Position numbers and translations under genes: made by a program
Shown: positions 1 through 6,033 of the stretch, one piece after another
Layout: each line of letters opens with the position of its first letter
Numbering within the stretch: the stretch's first letter is position 1
Origin: Acidobacteriota bacterium
Lineage (GTDB): Bacteria; Acidobacteriota; Vicinamibacteria; Vicinamibacterales; CAVVIG01
NCBI GenBank assembly: GCA_016195295.1
Contig: JACPZV010000160.1
Location: 1 to 6,253 of the forward strand
Direction of reading: 5' to 3'
DNA: 6,253 nt
Notes under the pieces: generated by a model
What the model was told of the DNA's origin: nothing
Databases searched by the model: none
Seen by the model: the letters and a program-made list of their open reading frames with translations, nothing else

Positions 1-464
1 AGGCGGGCGGCGAGGTGGTGACGATCTACGACGCCGCGATGAAGTACAAGGACGCCGGCGTCCCGCTGCTCGTCATCGCCGGCAAAGAGTACGGATCAGG
101 ATCGTCGCGCGACTGGGCGGCGAAGGGGACCGCGCTGCTCGGCGCGAAGGCGGTCATCGCCGAGAGCTTCGAGCGCATTCACCGCAGCAATCTCGTGAAC
201 ATGGGCGTCCTGCCGCTGCAATTCCAGAGCGGCGCGACCGCCGCGACGCTCGGCCTGACCGGACGCGAGCGGTACGAATTGACGGGCATCGCGCAGGGAC
301 TCGCGCCGCGCGGTCTCGTGACGGTGAAAGCGCACGGCGACGATAGCAAGATCGTCGAGTTCAAGGCCGTCACGCGGATCGACACGCCGGAAGAGTTGGT
401 CGCGTTCCAACATGGCGGCATCCTGCCGTACGTCCTCCGTCAACTGGTCGGGACGAAGCGCTGA
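1..464 (+). CDS. acnA: Aconitate hydratase (AcnA type), C-terminal part only
   Basis: Partial gene. The reading frame is open from base 3 and the 5' part lies outside the window; about 153 residues remain of an enzyme normally near 900. Aconitase interconverts citrate and isocitrate in the TCA cycle through a [4Fe-4S] cluster in the cytoplasm. What is visible is the C-terminal swivel domain: an IYDAAMKYK segment, then KEYGSGSSRDWAAKG, whose Ser-Ser-Arg is the conserved active-site stretch supplied by this domain, then ESFERIHRSNLVNMGVLPLQF. The GSGSSRDWAAKG form is typical of the AcnA/IRP1 branch rather than AcnB. The cluster-ligating cysteines lie upstream and cannot be checked. The stop is TGA at 462-464, and a long hairpin repeat begins two bases later. 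The family assignment is near certain; regulation cannot be judged because the 5' end is missing. Confidence 0.96.
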   Translation, partial: AGGEVVTIYDAAMKYKDAGVPLLVIAGKEYGSGSSRDWAAKGTALLGAKAVIAESFERIHRSNLVNMGVLPLQFQSGATAATLGLTGRERYELTGIAQGLAPRGLVTVKAHGDDSKIVEFKAVTRIDTPEELVAFQHGGILPYVLRQLVGTKR

Positions 465-465
465 C

Positions 466-552
466 GGTTGCCACGAAAACACGAAAACACGAAGAAGAGT
501 GAGATGAGTACTACTTTTTTCTTCTTCGTGCCTTCGTGGTTTCGTGGCCACC
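466..552. repeat. Long imperfect inverted repeat of CACGAA units
   Basis: The arms are 466-499 and 519-552, with a 19-base loop at 500-518. The left arm carries three CACGAA units (CCACGAAAA, CACGAAAA, CACGAAGAAG) and the right arm is its near-perfect reverse complement. About 29 of 34 positions pair as Watson-Crick, and the innermost G499/T519 can wobble. It fills the gap between the aconitase stop and queG. The T-run at 515-520 lies in the loop and inner stem rather than after the stem, so this is not a classical intrinsic terminator, although as RNA it would form a very stable hairpin at the aconitase 3' end. I recall similar CACGAA-rich repeats dispersed in several GC-rich phyla, but could not check this. 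Confidence 0.85.
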
Positions 553-577
553 CGTCTGCATTTCAGTGCCAAGTGTG

Positions 578-1507
578 GTGACATCAGCTCAGATCAAAAA
601 GCGAGCGCGCGAGCTGGGCTTCGACGCGTGCGGCATCGCGCCCGCCGCTGCGCATCCTGAACTGAGCTTCTTCCGCGAATGGCTCGACCGCGGCTACGCG
701 GGCGAGATGGCCTACCTCCATCGCTCCGCCGATCGGCGCGCGGACGTTCGCCACGTTGTCGCTTCCGCGCGCACGGTCATCGTCACCGCGACCGTCTACA
801 ACACGGACCGCCCGTACTCGACGGAGTGCAAGGATGCGAATCGCGCGCGGATCGCGCGCTACGCGTGGGGCGACGACTACCACGACGTGATCGGCGCGCG
901 ACTCGAGGCGCTGCTCGCATGGATGCGCGCGTCCTCACCCGAGCCGTTCGACGCGCGCGCGTACGTGGACACCGGTCCCATCCAGGAGCGCGTCTACGCG
1001 CAGTACGCCGGCGTCGGGTGGATCGGCAAGAACACGTGCGTCATCAATCCCGCGCTCGGATCGTGGATCTTCCTCGGCGAAATCATTTGCAGCCTCGCAC
1101 TCGACGTGGACGCGCCATCGCTCGATCAATGTGGCACGTGCGCGCTGTGCCTCGACGCCTGTCCGACGCACGCCATCGTCGCGCCCGGCGTCCTGGACTC
1201 GACGCGCTGCATCTCCTATCTCACGATCGAGCTGCGCGGCGACCTGAAGAAAGAGGATCGCGCGGCGATCGGATCGCACGTGTACGGGTGCGACATCTGT
1301 CAGGAAGTCTGTCCCTGGAATGCCGTCGCGCCGCGATCGGATGACCCGGCCTGGCAGCCCCGGCCGGCGTGGGATAGGGTCGATCTGCTGACGTTATCGC
1401 GGCGAAGCGACGCGGAGCTCGGGGCTGCGCTCGACGGCAGCGCGATGCAGCGGACGAAGCTGCAGGGGCTGCGCCGGAACGTCGCCGCCGCGCTAGAATC
1501 TCTGTGA
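578..1507 (+). CDS. queG: Epoxyqueuosine reductase QueG, short form
   Basis: QueG catalyses the last step of queuosine synthesis, reducing epoxyqueuosine in the tRNA wobble position with cobalamin and two [4Fe-4S] clusters. Numbering from the GTG at 578 (309 aa), the motif YVDTGPIQERVYA holds Asp131, matching the family's catalytic acid, followed by GVGWIGKNT. The ferredoxin-like region has the expected eight cysteines: C185, C188, C191, C195 (followed by Pro), C211, C238, C241 and C245 (followed by Pro). The protein ends just after the conserved TKLQGLRRNVAAAL segment, so the C-terminal HEAT-like extension of longer QueGs (about 380 aa) is absent. Start choice is uncertain: GTG codons at 566, 575 and 578 are all possible, none with a good Shine-Dalgarno sequence. 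The in-frame GTG at 536 is rejected because it lies inside the hairpin repeat. The stop overlaps the next ATG by one base. Confidence 0.95.
   Translation: MTSAQIKKRARELGFDACGIAPAAAHPELSFFREWLDRGYAGEMAYLHRSADRRADVRHVVASARTVIVTATVYNTDRPYSTECKDANRARIARYAWGDDYHDVIGARLEALLAWMRASSPEPFDARAYVDTGPIQERVYAQYAGVGWIGKNTCVINPALGSWIFLGEIICSLALDVDAPSLDQCGTCALCLDACPTHAIVAPGVLDSTRCISYLTIELRGDLKKEDRAAIGSHVYGCDICQEVCPWNAVAPRSDDPAWQPRPAWDRVDLLTLSRRSDAELGAALDGSAMQRTKLQGLRRNVAAALESL
1494..1499 (+). promoter_or_regulatory. Putative -10 element of a leaderless algH/yqgE transcript
   Basis: TAGAAT ends seven bases before the ATG at 1507, so a start at the usual distance would begin the mRNA at or next to the ATG. It lies inside the last codons of queG, where it forces CTA and TCT codons unusual for this GC-rich sequence. 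No convincing -35 box is visible and there is no Shine-Dalgarno sequence before the ATG. This is inference from position and motif only. Confidence 0.4.
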
Positions 1508-2064
1508 TGGCCTGTTCGCTCGCGCCCGTGTTCCTCCTCGCGATGCCGCAGATGACGGATCCCAACTTCCAACGCACGGTCGTGTTGCTCTGCCGGCACA
1601 ACGACGAAGGCGCCTTCGGGCTCGTCGTCAACCGGCCGCTGCTGACGACGGGGACGGTCACCGTGAACCTGGACCCGCCGGTCTCGACCGACCGGGAGCT
1701 GCAGTTGTGGGTGGGTGGTCCGGTCGAGCCCGAGCGCAGCTGGATTCTCGTCGGGCAGGAACCGGACGAAGAGGAAGAACTGAGCGGAATGCGAATCGCC
1801 GATCACCTCTATCTGTCCGCGTCGCCCGACATGCTGCGCCGGCTGCTGCAGCCGTCGCCGCCGTCAATGGCGCGGCTCATCGTGGGCTACTCGGGCTGGG
1901 GCCCTGGACAGCTCGAAGCCGAGCTCGAACAGTCCGCGTGGCTGATGGGCGACGTCGATCGCGATCTGATCTTCAACACGCCGGCGGAGCAGCTGTGGGA
2001 GAAGGCGATTCGTCGCCTGGGTGCTGATCCCGCCGCGCTGCAGATGTCGCGCGGCGTGCATTGA
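1507..2064 (+). CDS. algH: AlgH/YqgE (DUF179) family protein
   Basis: The protein is 185 aa, the usual size of the family (E. coli YqgE is about 187 aa). Diagnostic stretches are FLLAMPQMTDPNFQRTVVLLC (residues 10-29), GAFGLVVNRP (35-44), LWVGGPVE (68-75), LYLSASPDMLRRLL (101-114) and the family signature GYSGWGPGQLE (127-137), followed by a C-terminal DLIFNTPAEQLWEKAIRRLG. There is no signal peptide or membrane segment. The biochemical role is not established; the family was named for a proposed alginate regulator in Pseudomonas, which should not be carried over here. The ATG at 1507 is chosen over the GTG at 1504 because family members begin close to the LAP-FLLAMP segment; the two differ by one residue. 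The start overlaps the queG stop (TGATG), so translational coupling is possible, but a -10-like hexamer suggests it may also have its own leaderless promoter. Confidence 0.93.
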   Translation: MACSLAPVFLLAMPQMTDPNFQRTVVLLCRHNDEGAFGLVVNRPLLTTGTVTVNLDPPVSTDRELQLWVGGPVEPERSWILVGQEPDEEEELSGMRIADHLYLSASPDMLRRLLQPSPPSMARLIVGYSGWGPGQLEAELEQSAWLMGDVDRDLIFNTPAEQLWEKAIRRLGADPAALQMSRGVH

Positions 2065-2087
2065 TGGAAGGGGCTGCACTGCACCTG

Positions 2088-2120
2088 TTGACACTATAGT
2101 ATCCCGAGGTCTACTATAGT
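2088..2120 (+). promoter_or_regulatory. Putative promoter of the regulator-decarboxylase operon
   Basis: A perfect -35 box TTGACA lies at 2088-2093. Two -10 candidates overlap: TACTAT at 2112-2117 (spacer 18) and TATAGT at 2115-2120 (spacer 21, too long for that -35, but seven bases from the ATG). Either would give a leader of only zero to about four bases before the ATG at 2128. This is the best promoter in the window by sequence. Both -10 candidates lie inside or against the right arm of the inverted repeat, so a bound protein would block the promoter. Confidence 0.6.
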
Positions 2121-2121
2121 G
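2092..2121. promoter_or_regulatory. Operator-like perfect 10-bp inverted repeat
   Basis: CACTATAGTA (2092-2101) is repeated as its exact reverse complement TACTATAGTG (2112-2121) around a 10-base spacer. Each arm also contains ACTATAGT, itself a palindrome, so the site can be read as two identical dyads whose centres are 20 bp apart, about two helical turns, on the same DNA face. It overlaps the promoter immediately before an XRE-cupin regulator. The simplest reading is that the regulator binds here as a dimer or pair of dimers and represses its own operon. Binding by this protein is inference. Confidence 0.65.
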
Positions 2122-2127
2122 GAATCG

Positions 2128-2781
2128 ATGCCGCTCCCTGCCCGGCCGTCCGACGCCCCTCCCCTCAAACTCAACGCCCTTGGCCATCGCGTCCGCGCCG
2201 AGCGATTACGGCGCCGCCTGACGCTCGAGGCGCTGAGCGCGCGCGCCCGCGTCAGCCGGAGCATGCTGTCGGCGATCGAGCGCGGCACGAAGGCACCCAC
2301 GGTGCTCGTTTTGGACCGGATCGCGACGGCGCTCGATACCAGCCTGTCGCGGCTGGTGGACAACGAGAGGCGTGCGAGTGTCATCCCGCTGCGCGCGGAC
2401 GAACAACAGGTTGCACGCGACGCGGCCGGCTGGGAGCGACGCATTCTGTCACCCGTCCTGAAGGGTGTGGAATTCGAATTCATGCGCACCACGCTTGGCC
2501 CGGGAGTTGATGCGGGACTGTTTCTGGCCCACGCGCGGGGGTCGCGCGAATACGTCGCCGTTGAGAAGGGTTCGCTGTTGCTCACACTCAATGGCGTCCC
2601 TTACGAGTTGCACGCGGGCGACAGCATTTATTACGACGGCGACTGTGAGCACGGCTTCAAGAACAACAGCCGTCGTATCCCGTGCGTGTACTACCTTGCG
2701 ATGGATGTCTTAGGCGACCCGTCCGGCACACGGCATCGGGCGGTACGTCTCCGGGTCGTGCGACCAAAGGATTCCCGTTGA
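2128..2781 (+). CDS. XRE-family transcriptional regulator with C-terminal cupin domain
   Basis: The protein is 217 aa with two domains. Residues about 18-76 form an XRE/HipB-type helix-turn-helix (GHRVRAERLRRRLTLEALSA, then SRSMLSAIERGTKAPTVLVLDRIATAL). Residues about 117-190 form a cupin barrel: motif one has H135 and E141 before EKGSLLLTLNG, and motif two is GDSIYYDGDCEHGFKN, giving H175 and N179, so most of the metal-binding positions of the cupin motifs are present. Such regulators bind DNA with the N-terminal domain and usually sense a small molecule with the cupin. The ATG at 2128 is preferred to the in-frame GTG at 2119, which lies inside the operator and would add only three residues. 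The stop overlaps the decarboxylase ATG by one base, so the two proteins are made together and the decarboxylase substrate or product is the likely effector, an inference. The family call is firm; the ligand is unknown. Confidence 0.93.
   Translation: MPLPARPSDAPPLKLNALGHRVRAERLRRRLTLEALSARARVSRSMLSAIERGTKAPTVLVLDRIATALDTSLSRLVDNERRASVIPLRADEQQVARDAAGWERRILSPVLKGVEFEFMRTTLGPGVDAGLFLAHARGSREYVAVEKGSLLLTLNGVPYELHAGDSIYYDGDCEHGFKNNSRRIPCVYYLAMDVLGDPSGTRHRAVRLRVVRPKDSR
2766..2771 (+). promoter_or_regulatory. Shine-Dalgarno site of the decarboxylase gene
   Basis: AAAGGA ends nine bases before the ATG at 2781, inside the last codons of the regulator gene. It supports 2781 as the decarboxylase start rather than the in-frame upstream ATG at 2682, which would overlap the regulator gene by 100 bases. 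It is the only convincing Shine-Dalgarno sequence before a gene in this window. Confidence 0.55.
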
Positions 2782-4259
2782 TGGCGAGCGACAGACCGGC
2801 GATCCACGACTGGACGCGGGATGAAATTCGAGCCTTCGGCTACCGCGTCGTGGACCTCATTGCCCAGCATCTCACCGAGCTGCCCGAGCGACCGGTGTTT
2901 CGACCCGTGCCGGCTGATCTGCAGCGGCAGTTGCTCGACGGTACCCTGCCCGAAGATGGCCGGCCCGCCATGGAGGTCCTGGACGAGTTCGCGCGACAGA
3001 TCGAGCCGTACCCCTTCGGCAATGGTCATCCGCGGTTCTTTGGCTGGGTGAACTCGCCCCCTGCCGTCATCGGTATTTTTGCTGACGCGTTGGCGGCTGC
3101 CATGAACCCCAGCTGCGCCGGCGGAAATCACGCGGCCGTCTTCGTTGAGCGTCAAGTCGTCCAGTGGTTCACACGCCTGTTCGGATTCCCGCGCGGCAGC
3201 ATGGGTCTGCTCGTCAGCGGCGGATCGATGGCCTCACTGACAGCGCTTGCCGTCGCGCGGCACGTCAAGGTGGGCTTCGACATTCGCGCGAAGGGTCTGC
3301 AGGAGCCGCACGCCCGCATCGTCGTCTATAAGACCGCCGAGGGGCACGGGTGCACGCAAAAGGCCATTGAGTTGCTGGGGTTAGGCAGCGAGAACATCCG
3401 CATCGTCGCGCACGATGCGAACTTGCGAATGTTGCCTTCCTCGCTGGAAACCGCACTGGCGGTGGACGAGGCCAACGGATGCATTCCAATGGCCGTGATC
3501 GCCAGTGCGGGAACGGTCAACACCGGAGCCATCGACCCGATTGGCGACCTGGCAGACATCTGCGAACGACACCGGGTGTGGCTGCACGTCGACGGGGCAT
3601 ACGGCGCGCCTGCCATTCTGAGCTCGCGCTATTCCACCGAATTGGCAGCCTTGGCACGAAGTGACAGTTTGGCGCTCGATCCCCACAAGTGGCTCTACGT
3701 CCCGGTCGAGGCCGGCCTCGTGCTGATTCGCGATGCGGACGCCATGCGTCAGGCATTCAGCCTCGTGCCGCCGTACCTCCGCACAGACGGTAGCGCCACC
3801 GGCGTGGGTGGCCCGCCGTGGCTGAGCGAATTCGGCTTCCAGCAGACTCGGTCGTTTCGCGCACTGAAAGTCTGGATGTGCGTGAAGCACCATGGCCTCT
3901 CGGGCTACAAGGCCGCGATCGAGCACGACCTCTCGATGGCGGATCGGTTGGCGGAACGGGTGCGCCGATCACCCGATCTTCAATTGTTCACGCCGCAGCG
4001 TCTGAGCATTGTCTGCTTCAGGTACGCGCCCGCGGGTTTGCGCGCCAATCGATCCAGGCTCAACGAGATCAATGAGAGACTGCTGCAGCGACTTCAACTC
4101 GATGGACGCGTCTTCGTGTCCAGCACGATCATTGACGAGACGTTCTGGTTGCGAGCGTGCGTGATCAACTATCGGACGACCGGGACTGACGTGGATGTAC
4201 TCCCGGAGCTGGTGACTTCCCTTGGGGCTGACCTCTCGCCACCAAGTGTAGACTACTGA
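2781..4259 (+). CDS. Group II PLP-dependent amino-acid decarboxylase (aromatic amino-acid decarboxylase-like)
   Basis: The protein is 492 aa, full length for the pyridoxal-dependent decarboxylase family (PF00282), cytoplasmic, predicted to release CO2 from an L-amino acid to give the amine. In order: N-terminal arm (DEIRAFGYRVVDLIAQHL), HPRFFGWVNSPP (83-94), GLLVSGGSMASLTAL (142-156, phosphate-binding region), EGHGC with His189 in the cofactor-stacking position, HVDGAYG with Asp271 for the pyridine nitrogen, DPHKW with Lys303 as the Schiff-base lysine, and PPYLR with Tyr332. These align with human DOPA decarboxylase His192, Asp271, Lys303 and Tyr332. Keeping the tyrosine and histidine argues for true decarboxylation rather than the aldehyde-synthase side branch. 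The substrate is not readable; a non-aromatic one is possible. The start at 2781 has a Shine-Dalgarno sequence and overlaps the regulator stop (TGATG), so it is co-transcribed with its probable regulator. Confidence 0.92.
   Translation: MASDRPAIHDWTRDEIRAFGYRVVDLIAQHLTELPERPVFRPVPADLQRQLLDGTLPEDGRPAMEVLDEFARQIEPYPFGNGHPRFFGWVNSPPAVIGIFADALAAAMNPSCAGGNHAAVFVERQVVQWFTRLFGFPRGSMGLLVSGGSMASLTALAVARHVKVGFDIRAKGLQEPHARIVVYKTAEGHGCTQKAIELLGLGSENIRIVAHDANLRMLPSSLETALAVDEANGCIPMAVIASAGTVNTGAIDPIGDLADICERHRVWLHVDGAYGAPAILSSRYSTELAALARSDSLALDPHKWLYVPVEAGLVLIRDADAMRQAFSLVPPYLRTDGSATGVGGPPWLSEFGFQQTRSFRALKVWMCVKHHGLSGYKAAIEHDLSMADRLAERVRRSPDLQLFTPQRLSIVCFRYAPAGLRANRSRLNEINERLLQRLQLDGRVFVSSTIIDETFWLRACVINYRTTGTDVDVLPELVTSLGADLSPPSVDY
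4249..4254 (+). promoter_or_regulatory. Putative -10 element of a leaderless M49-like transcript
   Basis: TAGACT ends seven bases before the ATG at 4262 and overlaps the last codons of the decarboxylase gene. There is no Shine-Dalgarno sequence before this ATG (the bases just upstream are ACTGAAA), and no clear -35 box at 16-18 bases. Its position matches the hexamers before three other genes here. Inference only. Confidence 0.4.
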
Positions 4260-4261
4260 AA

Positions 4262-5983
4262 ATGCCCTTCAAGTTTTTCCCGGCGGCGCTCGTGGTCTTG
4301 TGCTGCGCGCCGCTCGCGGCCCTTCAGGAGACGCCGGTGTCCGACACATTGAAGCTGCAGCGCATGGCGTCCCGCTTCGCGCCGACCGACATCGGCGCGG
4401 ACGTGTCGAAGCTGTCCGCGGCGGACCGCCAGGTCCTCGCCAAGCTGATCGAAGCCTCCAAGATCATCGACGGGCTGTTCCTGCGGCAGGTCTGGGCCGG
4501 CAACGAGGCGATGCTCATGGATCTGGCGCGCGACCAGTCGCCGGAAGGCCGCGCGCGGCTGCACTACTTCCTCATCAACAAAGGCCCGTGGTCGCGGCTC
4601 GACCATCACGAGCCCTTCGTCCCCGGCGCGCCGCCCAAACCGGAAGGCGCGAACTATTACCCGCCGGGAATCTCCAAAGCCGATCTCGAGAAGTGGGTGC
4701 AGTCGCTGCCGGAGAACGCGCGGCCTCGCGTCACGAGCTTTTTCACCGTCATTCGCAACGCGACCGGCGCGCCGAACGGCTACAGCATCGTGCCGTACAA
4801 CGTCGAGTACCAGGGTGAGCTCACACGCGCGGCCGGGTTGCTGCGCGAAGCGGCGGCGCTGACCACTGAGCCCACGCTGAAGACGTTTCTCGAAAAGCGC
4901 GCCGACGCGTTCCTGACGAACGACTACTACGAAAGCGACGTCGCGTGGATGGAGATCAAGGGCGTCATCGAGCCGACGATCGGGCCCTACGAGGTGTACG
5001 AAGACGAGCTGTTCAACTACAAGGCGGCCTTCGAGTCCTACATCACCGTGCAGGACGAGGGCGAGACCGCGAAGCTTCAGAAGTTCGCTTCCGAGCTCCA
5101 GGACATCGAAGATCACCTGCCGATCGATCCGAAGTACCGCAATCCGAGGCTCGGCGGCATGGCGCCCATCGTGGTCGTCAACGAGATCTACGCGGCCGGC
5201 GACGGCAACCGCGGCGTGCAGACCGCGGCGTTCAACCTCCCGAACGACGAGCGCGTGATTCGCGAGAAGGGCGCGAAGCGCGTGATGCTGAAAAACGTCC
5301 AGGACGCGAAGTTCGCCAAGACGCTGACGCCGATCTCGAAGAGCGTCCTCGCGCCGACGGATCAGAAGGATCTCTCCTTCGAGGCCTTCTTCACGCACAT
5401 CGTCGTGCACGAGCTGATGCACGGCCTCGGGCCCCACGGCATCGCGGTCGGTGGACGCCAGACGACGGTGCGGCAGGAACTGAAGGAGACCTACAGCTTC
5501 CTCGAGGAAGCGAAGGCGGACATCTCGGCGCTGTTCGCCATCCAGCACATGATCGACAAGGGCGTGCTGCCGAAATCGCTCGAGCGGTCACTCTACACGA
5601 CCTTTCTCGCCTCGTCTTTCCGTTCGATCCGATTCGGCGTGAACGAGGCACACGGCAAGGGAATCGCGGTCCAGTTGAACTCGCTGCTCGACCAGGGTGG
5701 ATTTGTCGCGCAACCCGACGGCACCTTCGCCGTGAACCTCGCGAAGGTCAAGGACGGGATCGCGGCGCTGACGCGCGACATCATGACGATTCAAGCCGAA
5801 GGCGACTACGCAAAAGCGAAGGCGCTCGGCGAGCGGCTGGGCGTCGTGCGGCCGCCCGTGCAGAAGGCGCTGGACGGTTTGAAAGCCGTGCCGGTCGATA
5901 TCGAGCCGCGGTTCACGACCGCCGCGCATCTGCTCTCGCCGGCGCGCCCGCGTCCGAGGACCCCGCCGGCGGCCAAGCGTTGA
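4262..5983 (+). CDS. Secreted M49-like (dipeptidyl-peptidase III-related) zinc metallopeptidase
   Basis: The protein is 573 aa. Residues 1 to about 22 look like a Sec signal peptide: a lysine, a hydrophobic core (AALVVLCCAPLAAL) and a likely cleavage near LAALQE. No proper lipobox is seen, since the cysteines are preceded by Leu or Cys. The mature protein has GPYEVYEDELFNYKAAFESY (241-260), a stretch I associate with bacterial DPP III-like proteins, then the zinc motif HELMH (383-387) followed by GLGPHG, and a second motif EEAKAD (415-420) supplying the third ligand glutamate. Classical M49 enzymes have HExxGH with one more residue and EECRAE as second motif; this is the shorter HExxH form. 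Predicted role: a metal-dependent peptidase outside the cytoplasm, substrate unknown. Its ATG is two bases after the decarboxylase stop, so read-through from that operon is possible, but a -10-like hexamer suggests its own start. The proline- and arginine-rich last 15 residues look disordered. Confidence 0.82.
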   Translation: MPFKFFPAALVVLCCAPLAALQETPVSDTLKLQRMASRFAPTDIGADVSKLSAADRQVLAKLIEASKIIDGLFLRQVWAGNEAMLMDLARDQSPEGRARLHYFLINKGPWSRLDHHEPFVPGAPPKPEGANYYPPGISKADLEKWVQSLPENARPRVTSFFTVIRNATGAPNGYSIVPYNVEYQGELTRAAGLLREAAALTTEPTLKTFLEKRADAFLTNDYYESDVAWMEIKGVIEPTIGPYEVYEDELFNYKAAFESYITVQDEGETAKLQKFASELQDIEDHLPIDPKYRNPRLGGMAPIVVVNEIYAAGDGNRGVQTAAFNLPNDERVIREKGAKRVMLKNVQDAKFAKTLTPISKSVLAPTDQKDLSFEAFFTHIVVHELMHGLGPHGIAVGGRQTTVRQELKETYSFLEEAKADISALFAIQHMIDKGVLPKSLERSLYTTFLASSFRSIRFGVNEAHGKGIAVQLNSLLDQGGFVAQPDGTFAVNLAKVKDGIAALTRDIMTIQAEGDYAKAKALGERLGVVRPPVQKALDGLKAVPVDIEPRFTTAAHLLSPARPRPRTPPAAKR

Positions 5984-6021
5984 AGAAGCCGCCAGCATCT
6001 GCCGGGCCTGATGTAAACGCG

Positions 6022-6027
6022 TACTAT
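6022..6027 (+). promoter_or_regulatory. Putative -10 element before the YHS-domain gene
   Basis: TACTAT ends six bases before the ATG at 6034, in the 50-base gap after the M49-like gene. AGAGG directly abuts the ATG, too close to act as a Shine-Dalgarno sequence. At the -35 position only a weak CTGCCG is seen. The placement suggests a leaderless or nearly leaderless transcript. Inference only. Confidence 0.4.
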
Positions 6028-6033
6028 TAGAGG

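Noticed and set aside
466..552. Hairpin as a classical rho-independent terminator
   Set aside because: No T-run follows the stem on either strand; the only T-run (515-520) is in the loop and inner stem.
536..577. GTG at 536 as the start of queG
   Set aside because: It lies inside the right arm of the hairpin repeat and adds 14 residues (VSWPPVCISVPSVV) with no likeness to QueG N-termini; starts at 566-578 fit better.
679..1344. 221-codon + strand frame inside queG
   Set aside because: Arg-rich shadow in another frame; the queG frame holds all catalytic and cluster residues.
2052..2086. Short GTGCA/TGCAC inverted match after the algH/yqgE stop as a terminator
   Set aside because: Only about five pairs, no GC-rich stem and no T-run.
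2682..2780. ATG at 2682 as the decarboxylase start
   Set aside because: It would add 33 residues overlapping the regulator gene, with an Arg/Gly-rich non-family sequence; ATG 2781 has a Shine-Dalgarno sequence and a family-like N-terminus.
4262..4330. M49-like protein as a lipoprotein
   Set aside because: Cys14 and Cys15 follow VVL, not the Leu-Ala/Ser-Gly/Ala-Cys lipobox, and sit within the hydrophobic core rather than after it.
4253..5548. 431-codon open frame on the - strand opposite the M49-like gene
   Set aside because: Its translation is an Arg/Val/Leu/Asp-rich string with no recognisable family, as expected from the reverse complement of GC-rich codons; the + strand frame has clear peptidase motifs and a signal peptide.
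4945..6030. 361-codon + strand frame overlapping the end of the M49-like gene
   Set aside because: It is an Arg/Gly/Asp-rich out-of-frame shadow of the real gene; no motif and no start signal.
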